In this document: one piece after another, positions 1 to 7,979 of the stretch
Position numbering within the stretch: position 1 is the first letter of the stretch
Layout: each line of letters begins with the position of its first letter
NCBI GenBank assembly: GCA_014860115.1
Contig: JACZKK010000009.1
Location: 1 to 44,524 of the forward strand
Reading direction: 5' to 3'
Source: Ignavibacteriaceae bacterium
GTDB taxonomy: Bacteria > Bacteroidota > Ignavibacteria > Ignavibacteriales > Ignavibacteriaceae
DNA: 44,524 nt
Made by a program: the position numbers and the translations under genes
Notes under the pieces: generated by a model
Told to the model about the DNA's origin: nothing
Databases searched by the model: none
What the model saw: only the letters and a program-made list of their open reading frames with translations

Positions 1-1739
1 AGACCAGTGAAGAGTTTCAGGATAAACTGCAGGCACTTGAAAGAGGAAGCATTATAAATGGTGTTAAAGGAATTATTGATAATCTTCAGGAAAAATACAA
101 AGAAACGAAAGTGTATGAATACCTTGAGGAGGTTGAGAAAAATATCCTGGAAAATATTCAGGCTTTCAAAGGTGCAAAACCTCTAGGAGAAACAACCAAT
201 GAAGGTTTTATTATAGACTACTTCAAAGAATACAATGTAAATATCATCCTTGATAATTCAGACATAAATGAATGCCCTATCATTATAGAAACATCACCAA
301 CCTACTCAAATCTTTTTGGAGCCATCGAAAAAATCAACGATGGCAGAGGAAGTTTTTTTAGTGATTTCACAAACATTAAAGGCGGTTCGCTTTTAAGAGC
401 AAACGGCGGTTACATTGTTTTAAATGTAATGCATTTGTTTGAAGAACCGGGCGTCTGGAAAACATTGAAACGAGTACTCACATATAACAAACTCGAATTC
501 CAGGATTCACCAACAATATTTCAGATGTCAACCTCAACCTTGAAACCGGAACCAATTGATATTGAATTAAAAGTAATATTGATTGGAAGCCAGCACATTT
601 ATGCTCTGCTCTCAGAGTATGAATACGATTTCAAAAAGATGTTTAAAATCAAAGCGGATTTTGATTATGAAATTAAGCGCTCGGATAAAGTTCTAACTGA
701 ATATGCCCGGGTAATAAAGAAATTAATTAAAGATGAAAAGCTCAAGGAGTTTGATAAATCTGCAATCGCATACCTGATGGAAATAGCAGCAATGTTCGCA
801 GGACAGAAGAATAAGCTAACGACTCGTTTCTCAAAAATTGCTGACCTCGCACGCGAAGCAAATTTCTGGGCAATTGATGATGGCTTTGATGTTGTAAATG
901 CAGAGCATATAAAGAAAGCATATAAAAATGCAGTCAACAGGCATGGAATGCTGGAATCAAAAATTTCTGATATGTATGAAGACGGCAGCTTTCTGATGGA
1001 TACAACAGGAGAACGGGTTGGACAGATCAACGGACTTGCAGTCTATGAAGCAGATTTTTATTCATTTGGCAGGCCAACACGAATAACTGCAACTGTTTCA
1101 CTCGGCAGCGGAAATATTATAAACGTTGAACGGGAAGCTGGAATGAGCGGAAGGCATTACAATAAAGGGGTGCTTATCATTTCCGGTTACTTCAAAGAAA
1201 CATTTGGACAGGATATACCACTTGCATTCAATGTAAATCTGGTATTCGAACAATCTTACGGAACTGTGGATGGAGACAGTGCTTCGTGTGCAGAGATTTA
1301 TGCACTACTCTCGACTTTATCAGGATTGCCGATTAAGCAAGGTATAGCTGTTACAGGTTCATTAAATCAGAAAGGTGATGTTCAGCCAATTGGCGGTGTG
1401 AATGAAAAAATTAAAGGTTTCTTCGAGGTTTGCAAACACGATGGATTGACCGGAAGACAAGGTGTGGTTATCCCTGTCCAAAATGTTAAGGAATTAATGT
1501 TAAGTGAAGAAGTAATTGAAGCAGTTAAGGAAAAACAGTTTCGCATCTATCCAATATCAAGGATAGAAGAGGGCATAGAAATATTAACGGGGGTGAAAGC
1601 AGGGAAGAAAACACCTAAAGGCTATGAGAAAAATTCTGTATTCTCACTGGTTGAGCAAAAGTTGAAAGAGATGTATAAGAAATCCCGCGCTATCAAAAAT
1701 GAAAATTCAAAGCCAGCAAGCAAAAGGAGAAGGAAATAA
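1..1739 (+). CDS. Lon-family ATP-dependent protease, 3' part (5' end outside window)
   Basis: The reading frame is open from base 3, so the GTG at 111 is probably internal and the gene starts upstream of the window. Numbering from that GTG, residues about 90-130 carry the end of an AAA+ ATPase module (a GGSLLRANGGYIVLN strand followed by W..LKR). A helical lid region follows, then a C-terminal S16 protease domain. The catalytic pair is visible: Ser390 in DGDSAS and Lys433 in GGVNEKIKG, 43 residues apart as in E. coli Lon. The C-terminal tail is very basic (ends KRRRK). The architecture fits the bacterial LonB/LonC-like group (AAA_32 plus Lon_C) rather than classical LonA, although the N-terminal part that would settle this is missing. 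Its expected role is ATP-dependent proteolysis of damaged or regulatory proteins in the cytoplasm. Pyruvate kinase starts 5 nt after its stop. Confidence 0.9.
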   Translation, partial: TSEEFQDKLQALERGSIINGVKGIIDNLQEKYKETKVYEYLEEVEKNILENIQAFKGAKPLGETTNEGFIIDYFKEYNVNIILDNSDINECPIIIETSPTYSNLFGAIEKINDGRGSFFSDFTNIKGGSLLRANGGYIVLNVMHLFEEPGVWKTLKRVLTYNKLEFQDSPTIFQMSTSTLKPEPIDIELKVILIGSQHIYALLSEYEYDFKKMFKIKADFDYEIKRSDKVLTEYARVIKKLIKDEKLKEFDKSAIAYLMEIAAMFAGQKNKLTTRFSKIADLAREANFWAIDDGFDVVNAEHIKKAYKNAVNRHGMLESKISDMYEDGSFLMDTTGERVGQINGLAVYEADFYSFGRPTRITATVSLGSGNIINVEREAGMSGRHYNKGVLIISGYFKETFGQDIPLAFNVNLVFEQSYGTVDGDSASCAEIYALLSTLSGLPIKQGIAVTGSLNQKGDVQPIGGVNEKIKGFFEVCKHDGLTGRQGVVIPVQNVKELMLSEEVIEAVKEKQFRIYPISRIEEGIEILTGVKAGKKTPKGYEKNSVFSLVEQKLKEMYKKSRAIKNENSKPASKRRRK

Positions 1740-1744
1740 AAATT

Positions 1745-3172
1745 TTGAATAGTAATTCAAGAAAAACTAAAATACTCGCAACACTTGGTCCGCAAACTTC
1801 CAGTGTTGAAAGCATAAAAAAATTAATCGCTGCTGGTGTGAACGCAGTCCGATTAAATATGTCGCATGGCAACTATGATTTTTTCTCATCGCTGTTTGAA
1901 AACAATCACACTGCAAGAACAGAATTAAATTCTCCACTAGCAATCTTAGCAGATCTTCAGGGACCGAAAATCAGGATCGGTGAATTAAGTGAACCGAAAA
2001 TTGAAATTTTCTCGGGAAAAGAGATTGAGATAACAACAGAGGATGTTACCGGCAATGAAAAAATTATTTCAACCTCATATCAAAATTTACAGAGAGATTC
2101 CGAAGTCGGAGATTTGATTCTAATAAATGACGGACTGATCAGATTAAAGATTATCAGGAAGAAAGGAACTTCAATCGTTTGTGAAATTGAAAACGGTGGT
2201 ATCCTTTCACCCAGGAAAGGAATGAACCTGCCGGGTATGAAACTGTCAACTCCATCACTCACAGAAAAAGATTTTGAAGATCTTAATTTTTTAATCGATA
2301 AACCTGTTGATTACATTGCACTATCTTTTGTAAGGAAGGCAGAAGATATTATCCAATTGAAAGAATGGTTGAGTAAGAATGGAAAGCCTACGCCGGTTAT
2401 TGCTAAAATTGAAAAGAAAGAAGCTATCGATGCATTCGATTCAATTCTAAATGCAGCCGACGGAATTATGGTTGCACGCGGTGATCTCGGAGTTGAACTC
2501 TCCCCTGCTAAAGTACCTGTGATTCAAAAAGAAATTATAAAACGATGCAATGAAACCGGAAAGCTTGTAATAACTGCGACACAGATGCTAGAGTCGATGA
2601 TAAATTCACCGATACCAACTCGCGCGGAAGCTGCTGACGTTGCGAATGCAGTCTGGGATGGAACTGATGTTGTAATGCTGAGCGGTGAAACTTCTGTTGG
2701 TAAACATCCTGTTGAAACAGTTAAAATGATGCAGGAAATTATTATTAATTCTGAACAGCATTATTTACAGAATGAAAATATTAAATTTCAAATTCCCGAA
2801 GCATTCGAAGAAAATTTATTTGATTCAGTTCTGAAAGGGATAACTTCTGTTTCACATCAAATCAAGGCGAATGCAATTGTTGTTTTTACATATAAAGGAA
2901 GGGCAGCCCGTGGATTAGCAAAGTTTCGTCCTTCGGCAAAAATCATTGCTCTGTCCGATAGTTTCGAAACGATGAATAATTTGTGCCTTCGATGGGGAGT
3001 TAACGCTCTATTCATTGAAAAAATTGATAAACAGCACGCTGCAATTGAAGACGCAAAAAATTTAATACTAAACGCTGGGATTGTTAATAAAGGTGAACTT
3101 GTTATATTTCTGTCACGAGCGCCGTTTTCTGAGAAAGGCAGAAGCGACTTTTTGCATTTTGAAATTTTATAA
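1745..3172 (+). CDS. pyk: Pyruvate kinase
   Basis: This enzyme converts phosphoenolpyruvate and ADP to pyruvate and ATP, the last step of glycolysis. The 475-aa length is usual for the bacterial enzyme. Visible motifs are RLNMSHG (36-42), ADLQGPKIRIG (69-79, around the B-domain entry), the AKIEKKEAI strand, MVARGDLGVEL (242-252, metal and PEP site) and ITATQMLESM (276-285), followed by the PTRAEAADVANAVWDGTDVVMLSGETS stretch in which the Thr/Ser-rich loop binds substrate. The C-terminal domain is the standard regulatory fold. The start is TTG at 1745, because the purine-rich AAGGAGAAGG (1724-1733) lies at suitable spacing and no upstream start is available before the lon stop. It is probably co-transcribed with the protease in front of it. 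Confidence 0.96.
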   Translation: MNSNSRKTKILATLGPQTSSVESIKKLIAAGVNAVRLNMSHGNYDFFSSLFENNHTARTELNSPLAILADLQGPKIRIGELSEPKIEIFSGKEIEITTEDVTGNEKIISTSYQNLQRDSEVGDLILINDGLIRLKIIRKKGTSIVCEIENGGILSPRKGMNLPGMKLSTPSLTEKDFEDLNFLIDKPVDYIALSFVRKAEDIIQLKEWLSKNGKPTPVIAKIEKKEAIDAFDSILNAADGIMVARGDLGVELSPAKVPVIQKEIIKRCNETGKLVITATQMLESMINSPIPTRAEAADVANAVWDGTDVVMLSGETSVGKHPVETVKMMQEIIINSEQHYLQNENIKFQIPEAFEENLFDSVLKGITSVSHQIKANAIVVFTYKGRAARGLAKFRPSAKIIALSDSFETMNNLCLRWGVNALFIEKIDKQHAAIEDAKNLILNAGIVNKGELVIFLSRAPFSEKGRSDFLHFEIL

Positions 3173-3194
3173 TTATTGTTGAATTTGTTTTACG

Positions 3195-4211
3195 ATGAAC
3201 AGAGTACTAGCAAAATGGTGGGAAGCAACTGAAGAAGATAGAATTCTCTGCACACTTTGTCCACGTTATTGTAAAATTGGTGTTGGTCAGCCTGGCTTTT
3301 GTTATATCCGTCAAAACATTGATGGAAAACTTTACTCAATCGGTTACGGAAGACCAACTGGATTCGCAATTGATCCAGTCGAAAAAAAACCTCTTAATCA
3401 TTTTCTTCCTGGCACATCAATATTAAGTTTTGGAACTGCAGGCTGCAACCTTGGTTGTAAGTTCTGCCAGAACTGGTCAATGAGTAAAGCAAAGCTTGAC
3501 GATGATAATTCGCTGGATGTTTCACCAGAAGGAGTTGTTGCACTTGCAAAAAGTTATGGTACCCCTTCAATCGCTTTTACCTATAACGATCCCACAATCT
3601 TTGGTGAGTACGTGATTGACATTTCCAAAATTGCGAGAGAAGAAGAAATCAAGTCAGTGATGGTGACTGCGGGATACATTGATAAAGAAGCCCGCAAAGA
3701 TGTTTACAAGTATATCGATGCGGCGAATGTTGATTTGAAAGGATTCACGGAAAGATTTTACTGGAAAAATACTTACTCACATCTGGAAGATGTGCTTGAC
3801 ACTCTCATCTGGTTAAAAAATGAAACTGATGTATGGTTTGAAATAACAACTTTACTCATTCCAGATGAGAACGATTCATCTGAAGAAGTTAAGCAGGAAT
3901 GTGATTGGATACTGAATAATCTTGGAGATAGTGTCCCATTACACTTCACTGCTTTCCATCCCGACTTTAAGATGAGAGATAAAGAGAGAACGCCGGAAAA
4001 AACTCTGACCAGAGCAAGAAAAATTGCGATGGATATGGGAATTAAGTATTGCTACGTTGGAAACGTTCACAACGCTGAAGGACAAACTACATATTGTCCA
4101 AATTGTAATGAGAAATTAATTAAGCGAGACTGGCACTCGGTCATCTTAAATAAGATAGTAAACGGCTACTGTAAATCCTGCGGTGAGAAAATAGAGGGTG
4201 TTTTTAATTAA
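3195..4211 (+). CDS. amrS: AmmeMemoRadiSam system radical SAM enzyme
   Basis: This 338-aa radical SAM protein has the cluster motif C84-NLG-C88-KF-C91, so it should bind a [4Fe-4S] cluster and cleave S-adenosylmethionine. An N-terminal Cys set (C19, C22, C26, C36) and a C-terminal CPNC...CKSC pair suggest further metal sites. The opening (CTLCPRYC...GQPGFC), the GRPTGFAIDPVEKKPLNHF stretch and the C-terminal zinc-ribbon-like tail match the AmrS branch, which resembles pyruvate-formate-lyase activases but has no PFL nearby. Family members usually occur with AMMECR1 and Memo proteins; neither is in this window. The biochemical role of the system is not well settled. The gene lies 22 nt after pyk on the same strand, and there is no strong Shine-Dalgarno. 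Confidence 0.85.
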   Translation: MNRVLAKWWEATEEDRILCTLCPRYCKIGVGQPGFCYIRQNIDGKLYSIGYGRPTGFAIDPVEKKPLNHFLPGTSILSFGTAGCNLGCKFCQNWSMSKAKLDDDNSLDVSPEGVVALAKSYGTPSIAFTYNDPTIFGEYVIDISKIAREEEIKSVMVTAGYIDKEARKDVYKYIDAANVDLKGFTERFYWKNTYSHLEDVLDTLIWLKNETDVWFEITTLLIPDENDSSEEVKQECDWILNNLGDSVPLHFTAFHPDFKMRDKERTPEKTLTRARKIAMDMGIKYCYVGNVHNAEGQTTYCPNCNEKLIKRDWHSVILNKIVNGYCKSCGEKIEGVFN

Positions 4212-4262
4212 ATATTTTTCCCTAATTAATCTCAATAAATTAATTTTCACATCAAATATTTT

Positions 4263-4270
4263 TAACTTTG
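4263..4270 (+). promoter_or_regulatory. Candidate Bacteroidota -7 box before the SDR gene
   Basis: TAACTTTG matches the TAnnTTTG consensus of Bacteroidota housekeeping promoters and lies 32 nt before the ATG. The -33 region at the right distance is only T/A-rich, without TTG, so the call is tentative. It would make the dehydrogenase independent of the lon-pyk-amrS run. Confidence 0.4.
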
Positions 4271-4302
4271 TTTAACACAACTTTCACTTTTAGAGTATTA
4301 TA

Positions 4303-5079
4303 ATGAGTTTATTGAATGGAAAAGTAACTTTTATCACCGGTGCTTCTGCAGGAATTGGCAAAGCCTGTGCAGAAGTTTTTGCAAGAGAAAAATCAAATTT
4401 GATTCTGACTGCCAGAAGAATAGAAAGGTTAAAATCACTTGGCAAAAAATTAGTGAAGGATTATGGAATCAAAGTCAAATTTATTCAACTCGATGTTCGA
4501 AATTACGTGCAGGTTGAAGAAGTAATCAACTCTCTGGATAATAACTGGAATAAAATTGATTTTCTCATTAACAATGCAGGACTTTCACGCGGACTTGATA
4601 AAATTCACGAGGGCAAAAAAGAAGACTGGGATGAAATGATTGACACGAATGTTAAAGGCCTGGCTTATGTAACAAGACACGTTCTTCCTTTAATGGTTAA
4701 TAGAAAGAAAGGCCATATCATAAACATCGGATCAACTGCTGGTCATGATGTTTATCCCGCCGGAAATGTTTATGCGGCTACAAAGTTTGCTGTTAAAGCT
4801 TTAAGTCAATCAACTCGTTACGATGTACTTGATAAAGGCATAAAAGTTACTGGCGTAGATCCAGGAATGGTCGAAACAGAGTTCAGTATTGTAAGGTTCA
4901 GAGGGGATAAGGAACGAGCAAAGAAAGTTTATACAGGAATAAAACCGCTTAGTCCAAAGGATGTTGCCGAAACAGTTTTATTCTGTGCGACACGACCACA
5001 AAATGTAAATATTAACCAGGTCATTTTAACCCCGCTGGCTCAAGCGTCATCCACACAAATTGTGAGAAAAGATAAATAG
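4303..5079 (+). CDS. SDR-family NAD(P)-dependent oxidoreductase (YdfG-like)
   Basis: This is a classical short-chain dehydrogenase of 258 aa with a Rossmann fold. The cofactor loop TGASAGIG is at residues 12-19, with R38/R39 (TARRIERL) after the second strand suggesting an NADP preference. NNAG is at 90-93, and the catalytic Ser144, Tyr157 and Lys161 (YAATK) are all present. The overall pattern (NVKGLAYVTRHVLPLM, DPGMVETEFS, ETVLFCATRPQNVNINQV) resembles YdfG-type dehydrogenases that act on 3-hydroxy acids such as serine or 3-hydroxypropionate. Substrate cannot be assigned from sequence alone. The stop codon directly abuts the stop of the convergent YrdC-family gene, with no intergenic base. 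Confidence 0.9.
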   Translation: MSLLNGKVTFITGASAGIGKACAEVFAREKSNLILTARRIERLKSLGKKLVKDYGIKVKFIQLDVRNYVQVEEVINSLDNNWNKIDFLINNAGLSRGLDKIHEGKKEDWDEMIDTNVKGLAYVTRHVLPLMVNRKKGHIINIGSTAGHDVYPAGNVYAATKFAVKALSQSTRYDVLDKGIKVTGVDPGMVETEFSIVRFRGDKERAKKVYTGIKPLSPKDVAETVLFCATRPQNVNINQVILTPLAQASSTQIVRKDK

Positions 5080-5691
5080 TTAAGTAAGTGATGTTATATC
5101 GCCAGCACCTTCACGAACTATCACAGGTTCTTCTCCGCTCAAATCAATTACGCTGGATGGTGTTCCACTAAGGTTTCCTGATGCAAGCATTAAATCCACC
5201 TGGAAATCAAAGACCGATCTTATCTCAAGAGGATCAATAAGCAACTCGCCCTTACGTGTTGTTGTACTTGTACTAACTATCGGGTTCCCTAATCCCTCAA
5301 CAATCTTTAAAGCAACAGGATGATCAGGAATTCTAATACCAACTGTTTTTCTTTTGCTCCATAATTTTTTAGGAACGTTCTTAGCCGCAGGAAGAATAAA
5401 AGTATATGGACCTGGTAATAAACGTTTCATAGTTTTATAGGCATAATCTGAGACCTTTGCGTACTTTGCAATATCCTTCAGGTCGGGACAAATGAAGCTT
5501 AACAATTTTATATCCGGATTACTTTTAATCTCTTTTACTCTGTCCAGTGCCTGCTTATTGAAAATATCACACCCGATTCCATACACTGTGTCGGTTGGGT
5601 AAATGATCACACCACCTTCTTTAAGTATATTAATAGCCTTATTTATAAACCTGAGTTCCGGATTAACGGGATGTAATTCATAATATTCCAT
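5080..5691 (-). CDS. YrdC/Sua5/YciO-family protein (threonylcarbamoyl-AMP synthase superfamily)
   Basis: This 203-aa single-domain YrdC protein has the conserved GGVIIYPTDTVYGIGCD start of the fold, LLPGPYTFILPA, a KTVGIRIPDHP nucleotide-site strand, PIVSTSTT and SGNLSGTPSSVIDL. Superfamily members TsaC/Sua5 make threonylcarbamoyl-AMP for the t6A37 modification of ANN-decoding tRNAs. The length, the FICPDLKDIAKYAKV stretch and the lack of a clear KxR(x)P-type triad in the first third (IKLLSF occupies that place) look closer to the YciO branch. Whether this is the t6A enzyme or a YciO-like paralogue is therefore open. The start ATG at 5691 has AGGTAACC just upstream. Confidence 0.85.
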   Translation of the reverse strand: MEYYELHPVNPELRFINKAINILKEGGVIIYPTDTVYGIGCDIFNKQALDRVKEIKSNPDIKLLSFICPDLKDIAKYAKVSDYAYKTMKRLLPGPYTFILPAAKNVPKKLWSKRKTVGIRIPDHPVALKIVEGLGNPIVSTSTTTRKGELLIDPLEIRSVFDFQVDLMLASGNLSGTPSSVIDLSGEEPVIVREGAGDITSLT

Positions 5692-5838
5692 TGGTTACCT
5701 CTAAATATTTCCGGGGCTAATTATTGTTGATAAGATCTAAAATACTATTGCTAAGATAGAATTATGATTGAATTTATCAACCCAAAATTAATATTTAATG
5801 ACGCCACAAATAGGGTAAAAACATTAGAAAATATCGTT

Positions 5839-5866
5839 TTGTTTAAGGAAAAATTCTTTATATTTA
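5839..5866 (+). promoter_or_regulatory. Weak candidate promoter for rpmB
   Basis: TTG (5839-5841) is followed after 17 bp by TATATTTA (5859-5866), seven of eight matches to TAnnTTTG. The spacing is shorter than the usual 19-21 bp. The 217-bp divergent region 5692-5908 holds nothing else that is convincing, apart from a possible minus-strand -7 box (TAATTTTG, 5783-5790) for the YrdC gene that lacks a well-spaced TTG. Confidence 0.3.
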
Positions 5867-5908
5867 GCGCTCAAAATTTAACAGTTATTGATATCAAAGG
5901 AGTTTATA

Positions 5909-6148
5909 ATGGCTAGAAAATGTCAGGTCTCTGGAATAGGGCCACGATACGGAAGCAGTATTTCCCATGCTCATAATAAGACTAAAAGAAGATTTTTACC
6001 CAATCTGCAGAAAAAAAGAATCTGGGTTCAGGAATTAAACCGCGAGGTTACAATTAAATTATCAGCTAAGTCTTTGAAGACCATAAGCAAAAACGGAACT
6101 GCCGATATTGCCAAAATGATCAGAGAAAAGAAAATTAAAGTTAATTGA
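5909..6148 (+). CDS. rpmB: 50S ribosomal protein L28
   Basis: This is a 79-aa basic protein beginning MARKCQVSGIGPRYG, with the L28 pattern SHAHNKTKRRFLPNLQKKRIWV and a C-terminal STLK-like region (LSAKSLKTISKNG). It is a component of the large ribosomal subunit. The ATG at 5909 is chosen over the upstream in-frame TTG at 5888 because the Shine-Dalgarno AAAGGAG (5896-5902) lies between them and family members begin at MARK/MSRK. It is transcribed alone and towards the rplI operon, with which it shares a terminator. Confidence 0.95.
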   Translation: MARKCQVSGIGPRYGSSISHAHNKTKRRFLPNLQKKRIWVQELNREVTIKLSAKSLKTISKNGTADIAKMIREKKIKVN

Positions 6149-6170
6149 ATTTGACAAAGTGTTTAAAATC

Positions 6171-6199
6171 AAAAGGGAAGCAACTGCTTCCCTTTTTTT
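6171..6199 (+). terminator. Bidirectional intrinsic terminator between rpmB and rplI
   Basis: GGGAAGC (6175-6181) pairs perfectly with GCTTCCC (6186-6192) around the loop AACT, and seven T follow on the plus strand (6193-6199). On the minus strand the stem is followed by TTTTGATTTT. It can therefore end both rpmB and the convergent rpsF-ssb-rpsR-rplI operon. Confidence 0.9.
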
Positions 6200-6217
6200 A
6201 TTCATACTTTTAATTGT

Positions 6218-6661
6218 TTACTCTCTTACAACCCAAACTTTAACCTTCGCACCTACACTAGGATGAACTTTTATGTTTACACTGTAAATGCCAAGTGTCT
6301 TAATCGATTCTTCAATTTCTATTTTTCTTTTATCAATTTCGTAACCTTTTTCTTTAAGGTTATCAGCAATCATCTGCGAAGTAACAGTACCAAAAATCTT
6401 ATCTTCCTCTCCAACCTGAACAGGGATAGTAATCGAGACTTTTTCTAATTCAGTGGCTAAAGTTTCAGCTGCCTGCAATTCGTGTTTGGCTTTTTTGATT
6501 ACAGCTTTTTTCTCATCTTCGAGAGCTCTTAAATTTCCATCAAGAGCAATGTAGGCAATCTTTCTTGGCAGAAGGAAATTATGTGCATAACCATCTTTAA
6601 CGTCAACAACCTCGCCTACCTGTCCAAGCGGTTCATAATTCTGTCTTAGTATTACTTTCAT
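6218..6661 (-). CDS. rplI: 50S ribosomal protein L9
   Basis: This 147-aa protein has the N-terminal L9 domain (MKVILRQNYEPLGQVGEVVDVKDGYAHNFLLPRKIA), a long connecting helix (residues about 45-75, ALEDEKKAVIKKAKHELQAAE) and a C-terminal rRNA-binding domain. It belongs to the large subunit near the L1 stalk. It is the last gene of rpsF-ssb-rpsR-rplI, 18 nt after rpsR, and has AGGAGT before its ATG. Length and domain order are normal. Confidence 0.96.
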   Translation of the reverse strand: MKVILRQNYEPLGQVGEVVDVKDGYAHNFLLPRKIAYIALDGNLRALEDEKKAVIKKAKHELQAAETLATELEKVSITIPVQVGEEDKIFGTVTSQMIADNLKEKGYEIDKRKIEIEESIKTLGIYSVNIKVHPSVGAKVKVWVVRE

Positions 6662-6679
6662 CTTATAACTCCTTTTTTA

Positions 6680-6919
6680 CTATCTTATGCTTTCAGAAAC
6701 GTATGGCAGCAGAGCCATATGCCGTGCTCTTTTAACGGCTATTGCCAGCTGTCTCTGATATTTAGAGCTGGTACCTGTAATTCTTTTGGGAATTATCCTT
6801 CCCTGCTCGGAAACAAATTTTTGCAGCAGCTTAACATTTTTATAATCAATGTACTTGATTTTTGCCTGGGTAAATCGGCAGATTCTTTTTGTTTTGATTT
6901 CTTTTTTTTGCGTCATCAT
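6680..6919 (-). CDS. rpsR: 30S ribosomal protein S18
   Basis: This 79-aa protein carries the S18 signature: [60 protein letters not shown]. It binds S6 on the platform of the small subunit, and rpsF is in the same operon. Two ATG codons stand in tandem (6919 and 6916). The Shine-Dalgarno AAGGA (minus strand, 6929-6933) lies inside the last codons of ssb, so translation of the two genes is probably coupled. Confidence 0.96.
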   Translation of the reverse strand: MMTQKKEIKTKRICRFTQAKIKYIDYKNVKLLQKFVSEQGRIIPKRITGTSSKYQRQLAIAVKRARHMALLPYVSESIR

Positions 6920-6921
6920 AA

Positions 6922-7407
6922 TTATTTATCCTTCATTAAATCTGATTCTTCATTTGATAAAAATTTGTCAAAAGAATCCTCTGTGTAATCAGCATCGTTT
7001 TCCTCTATAACTACAGAATTATCTTCTTCTTCGCTTATAGCGTCAGCATCAACAAATTTTCCTCTCTTATTAAGGAACTGGATTCTTCTTGCTTTGATTT
7101 CAACTATACTGCGGTTATGCCCATCATCTGTTTTCCATGTCCTGCTTTGCAATTCGCCATCAACTAAAACAGCGGAACCTTTTTTAAGTCTTTCTTTACA
7201 GCTTTCTGCGAGCTTATTCCATGCAACAATGCCAACGTAGCAAACATCCTCCTGCCAGGAATTAGTGCTGTCTTTAAATCTTCTGTTTGAAGCTAAAGAG
7301 AAATTTACAACAGGGGTTTTATTTGTAGTTTCTCTAAAGATTGGGTCTTTAGTTAAATTGCCAGCAACTATCACGTAATTAATTTCCGGCATTTTCAGTT
7401 CGGCCAT
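6922..7407 (-). CDS. ssb: Single-stranded DNA-binding protein with atypical C-terminal tip
   Basis: This is a 161-aa protein. Residues about 8-112 form the OB fold typical of SSB ([64 protein letters not shown]). The C-terminal third is acidic and disordered ([22 protein letters not shown]). The usual partner-binding tip DDDIPF/DDLPF is missing; the protein ends [10 protein letters not shown]. Its position between rpsF and rpsR is the classic one for ssb. The expected role is coating single-stranded DNA in replication and repair, but recruitment of partners through the tip must be altered, or another SSB copy may do it. GGAGG precedes the ATG. Confidence 0.93.
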   Translation of the reverse strand: MAELKMPEINYVIVAGNLTKDPIFRETTNKTPVVNFSLASNRRFKDSTNSWQEDVCYVGIVAWNKLAESCKERLKKGSAVLVDGELQSRTWKTDDGHNRSIVEIKARRIQFLNKRGKFVDADAISEEEDNSVVIEENDADYTEDSFDKFLSNEESDLMKDK

Positions 7408-7439
7408 GATTTAATCCTCCATCATATCATTGTTTATGT

Positions 7440-7862
7440 TTATACGTCAATTACAGGTGTCTCTTCAACATCCTCATCAGCTTCTTCCGGAGGAACGACT
7501 GGTATTTGTTCCACTTCTTCAACTAATTGAGGTAACAGAGATTTATCAATTTCAATTTGCTCGAGTGCTTCTTTTGAGAGGGTAATAGTCAGATATCTTA
7601 AAATAGTTTCATCTAACTGATAATATCTTTCAAGTTTTGGAATGAGGTCAGGCAGGGAATTAAATCTGAAGATTGCATAATAACCGATCTTGCTTTTCTT
7701 TACCTGGTAAGCAAGTCTTTTTCTTCCCCAATCTTCTATTTCTAAAATCTCACCACCGTTGGTAATAATATTTTCTTTGACTCTTCCGATGAGATTTTTT
7801 ATGGCTTCATCATCAAGTGCAGCATTTATAAGAATGGCACTTTCGTATACACGTTTACTCAT
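7440..7862 (-). CDS. rpsF: 30S ribosomal protein S6
   Basis: This 140-aa protein has an S6 fold at residues 1-98 (YESAILINAALDDEAIKNLIGRVKENI, EDWGRKRLAYQVKKSKIGYYAIFRF, LERYYQLDETILRYLTI), followed by an acidic extension of about 40 residues ending EADEDVEETPVIDV. It is a component of the small-subunit platform that pairs with S18. It is the first gene of its operon. The ATG at 7862 is preceded by GGGAGGTAG. A promoter and a structured leader of about 80 nt lie upstream. Confidence 0.96.
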   Translation of the reverse strand: MSKRVYESAILINAALDDEAIKNLIGRVKENIITNGGEILEIEDWGRKRLAYQVKKSKIGYYAIFRFNSLPDLIPKLERYYQLDETILRYLTITLSKEALEQIEIDKSLLPQLVEEVEQIPVVPPEEADEDVEETPVIDV

Positions 7863-7891
7863 TTATAGAACTACCTCCCTATGGACTTAAG

Positions 7892-7918
7892 GCCTCTTGC
7901 AATTAAATTGCAGGAAGC
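7892..7918 (-). promoter_or_regulatory. Hairpin in the rpsF leader
   Basis: On the minus strand TGCAATT and AATTGCA form an almost loopless palindrome (7898-7912). It extends outward imperfectly as CTTC...GAGG. Just downstream CCTTA and TAGGG (about 7876-7891) can form a second small stem next to the Shine-Dalgarno. Its place in a ribosomal-protein leader suggests control, but the CCG element I associate with S6:S18 leader RNAs is not evident. Confidence 0.35.
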
Positions 7919-7948
7919 AGGGTTGTTAAAAAATATTCTTTTGGGCGA

Positions 7949-7979
7949 CAAATCTATTTAATTAATGGAGCAATAACAA
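7949..7979 (-). promoter_or_regulatory. Bacteroidota-type promoter for rpsF-ssb-rpsR-rplI
   Basis: On the minus strand TTG (7977-7979) is separated by exactly 20 bp from TAGATTTG (7949-7956), a full TAnnTTTG match. The promoter lies across the stop codon of hppA, so the ribosomal operon starts inside the end of the upstream gene. Transcription would begin near 7942, giving a leader of about 80 nt. Confidence 0.6.

Noticed and set aside
665-1030. 121-codon minus-strand frame opposite the Lon-family gene
   Set aside because: It is antisense to a conserved protease-coding region and has no recognisable motif or upstream ribosome site.
5888-5908. Upstream TTG start for rpmB
   Set aside because: The Shine-Dalgarno AAAGGAG lies downstream of this codon and L28 proteins begin at the MARK/MSRK sequence.
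5764-5916. A 50-codon plus-strand frame (MIEFINPK...) running into the start of rpmB
   Set aside because: It has no ribosome-binding site, covers the rpmB Shine-Dalgarno and start, and its composition looks like AT-rich intergenic DNA.
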